Part shown: one piece after another, positions 62,413 to 64,000 of the stretch | How positions within the stretch are numbered: the first letter of the stretch is position 1 | Layout: every line of letters starts with the position of its first letter | Source of the DNA: Tipula vernalis | Lineage: Eukaryota > Arthropoda > Insecta > Diptera > Tipulidae | Direction of reading: 5' to 3' | Assembly (NCBI GenBank): GCA_958295665.1 | Contig: OY282560.1 | Location: 28,881,992-28,945,991 of the forward strand | DNA: 64,000 nucleotides | Notes under the pieces: generated by a model | The model's database searches: none | Told to the model about the DNA's origin: nothing | What the model saw: only the letters and a program-made list of their open reading frames with translations | Program-made: the position numbers and the translations under genes

Positions 62413-63330
62413 GTGCTCCGATTCCGATGATTGATACCTCTATCGATAGGCATTGAGACCTGTAATTGTCATGCCAATGGGCATTTGGATCGTTCGAATA
62501 TTTCTACACATTTTGTAGAAAATTTAATTTTATTGAAAATCTCATGGACTATACACGTGCTCCGATTCCGATGATTGATACCTCTATCGATATGCATTGA
62601 GACCTGTAATTGTCATGCCAATGGGCATTTGGATCGTTCGAATATTTCTACACATTTCGTAGAAAATTTAATTTTATTGAAAATCACCTGGACTATAGAC
62701 CACAAAATCAGAGCTACAAAATCAAAACCTGCAATTGTGCTCCGATTCCGATGATTGATACCTCTTTTCGATAGGCATTGAGACTTGTAATTGGCATGCC
62801 AATGGGCATTTGGATCGTTCGAATATTTCTACACATTTTGTAGAAAATTTAATTTTATTGAAAGTCACATGGACTATAGACCACAAAATCAGAGCTACAA
62901 AATCAAAAACCTGCAATTGTGCCCCGATTCCGATGATTGATACCTCTATCGATAGGCAATGAGACCTGTAGTTGTCATGCCAATGGGCATTTGGATCGTT
63001 CGAATATTTCTACACATTTTGTAGAAAATTCAATTTTATTGAAAATCACATGGACTATAGACCACAAAATCAGAGCTACAAAATCGAAAACCTGCAATTG
63101 TGCTAATGACAACGATTATTTGGATCGTTCGAATATTTCCACACATTTTGTAGAAAATTCAATTTTATTGAAAATCACCTGGACTATAGACCACAAAATC
63201 AGAGCTACAAAACCGAAAACCTGCAATTGTGCTCCGATTCCGATGATTGATACCTCTATCGATAGGCATTGAGACCTGTAATTGTCATGCCAATGGGCAT
63301 TTGGATCGTTCGAATATTTCTATACATTTT
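62413..63330. repeat. Third copy of the satellite B higher-order block
   Basis: Units at 62722, 62937 and 63247 match those at 58806, 59021 and 59331 at an offset of 3,916 bp. They carry the same private changes, such as AAAACCGAAAACC and GGCAATGAGACC. Further right the offset falls to 3,772 bp (59837 to 63609), because the truncated unit seen near 59626 is absent here. Confidence 0.8.
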
Positions 63331-64000
63331 GTAGAAAATTCAATTTTATTGAAAATCACCTGGACTATAGACCACAAAATCAGAGCTACAAAATCGAAAA
63401 CCTGCAATTATGCCCCGATTCCGATGATTGATACCTCTATCGATAGGCATTGAGACCTGTAATTGTCATGCCAATGGGCATTTGGATCGTTCGAATATTT
63501 CTACACATTTCGTAGAAAATTTAATTTTATTGAAAATCACCTGGACTATAGACCACAAAATCAGAGCTACAAAATCAAAAACCTGCAATTGTGCCCCGAT
63601 TCCGATGATTGATACCTCTATCGATAGGCAATGAGACCTGTAGTTGTCATGCCAATGGGCATTTGGATCGTTCGAATATTTCTACACATTTTGTAGAAAA
63701 TTTAATTTTATTGAAAATCACATGGACTATAGACCACAAAATCAGAGCTACAAAATCGAAAACCTGCAATTGTGCTAATGACAACGGTTATTTGGATCGT
63801 TCGAATATTTCCACACATTTTGTAGAAAATTCAATTTTATTGAAAATCACCTGGACTATAGACCAAAAAATCAGAGCTACAAAATCGAAAACCTGCAATT
63901 GTGCTCCGATTCCGATGATTGATACCTCTATCGATAGGCATTGAGACATGTAATTGTCATGCCAATGGGCATTTGGATCGTTCGAATATTTCTACACATT

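Larger units (their letters stand above)
49999..64000. repeat. Satellite array B: 181-bp and 129-bp units, runs off the window
   Basis: Tandem head-to-tail array of two unit types. The long unit (181 bp, just under 60 copies) contains TTGATACCTCTATCGATAGG, GACCTGTAATTGTCATGCC, AATGGGCATTTGGATCGTTC, TTTCTACACATTTTGTAG and ACTATAGACCACAAAATCAG. The short unit (129 bp, about 26 copies) replaces the part from CCGATTCCG to GGGC with AATGACAACGGTT, a net loss of 52 bp. The units alternate irregularly, often as a 310-bp pair. A third form of about 145 bp has lost the segment after GGACTATA. Potential hairpins in the long unit are TTTCTACA/TGTAGAAA, ATGCC/GGCAT, and the perfect palindrome CTATCGATAG. 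The recurrent open frames of 68, 111 and 154 codons come from the absence of stops in one phase and are not genes. It is related to satellite A by sequence. Confidence 0.97.

Noticed and set aside
49999..64000. Repeated open frames of 68, 111 and 154 codons in satellite B
   Set aside because: Same reason. Frame length just follows the order of 181- and 129-bp units, and the opposite strand has equally long frames.
9264..64000. CRISPR-like regular repetition
   Set aside because: The whole 173- or 181-bp unit repeats with no unique spacers, there are no cas genes, and the surrounding sequence is eukaryotic.
1..64000. A host gene, tRNA, rRNA or histone cluster near the satellites
   Set aside because: I looked for typical motifs on both strands and saw none. 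I cannot exclude small exons or ncRNAs without a search.
9264..64000. A CENP-B box in the satellites
   Set aside because: No sequence resembling the core TTCG....A..CGGG pattern is present in either consensus unit.

Overview
This is an AT-rich eukaryotic window in which I find no intact gene. The transposon types (Tc1-like, hAT-like MITE, Helitron, EEP-type non-LTR, LTR), a zeste-like Myb/SANT gene relic and an arthropod-style TATA plus TCAGT promoter suggest an insect, possibly a fly. I cannot name the species. There is no bacterial-type gene organisation.

Layout. 1-9263 is transposon-littered non-coding DNA. It holds a complete but dead Tc1-like element (2558-4042), a hAT-type MITE (4557-5348), a degenerate 15-bp minisatellite (about 6226-6432) and a decayed Helitron Rep/helicase gene (about 6505-9010, plus strand). 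9264-36548 is one uninterrupted array of about 158 units of a 173-bp satellite (172-bp variants common), with nested higher-order repeats of 3,625 bp and 1,903 bp. 36549-49998 is a second transposon graveyard. It holds a Helitron helicase scrap (minus), hexanucleotide microsatellites, an inverted-repeat element, a zeste-like pseudogene, a non-LTR retrotransposon fragment and two LTRs arranged 5' end to 5' end. 49999-64000 is a second satellite array, of 181-bp and 129-bp units, that runs off the window.

The main result is that the two satellites are diverged relatives in the same orientation. They share several sequence blocks and a dyad (TTTCTA...TAGAAA) whose next base pair differs by a compensatory change: A-T in the 173-bp family, C-G in the 181-bp family. 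Each long 181-bp unit also carries the palindrome CTATCGATAG, which contains the Drosophila DRE consensus TATCGATA. The 129-bp units lack it. Such dyad-rich satellites of about 170-180 bp are what centromeric or pericentromeric DNA often looks like, but nothing here proves a centromere.

No genes work together in this window. It reads as heterochromatin or a heterochromatin border, shaped by tandem amplification and transposon decay. I found no new protein system. Copy numbers and higher-order repeats depend on the assembly being right.
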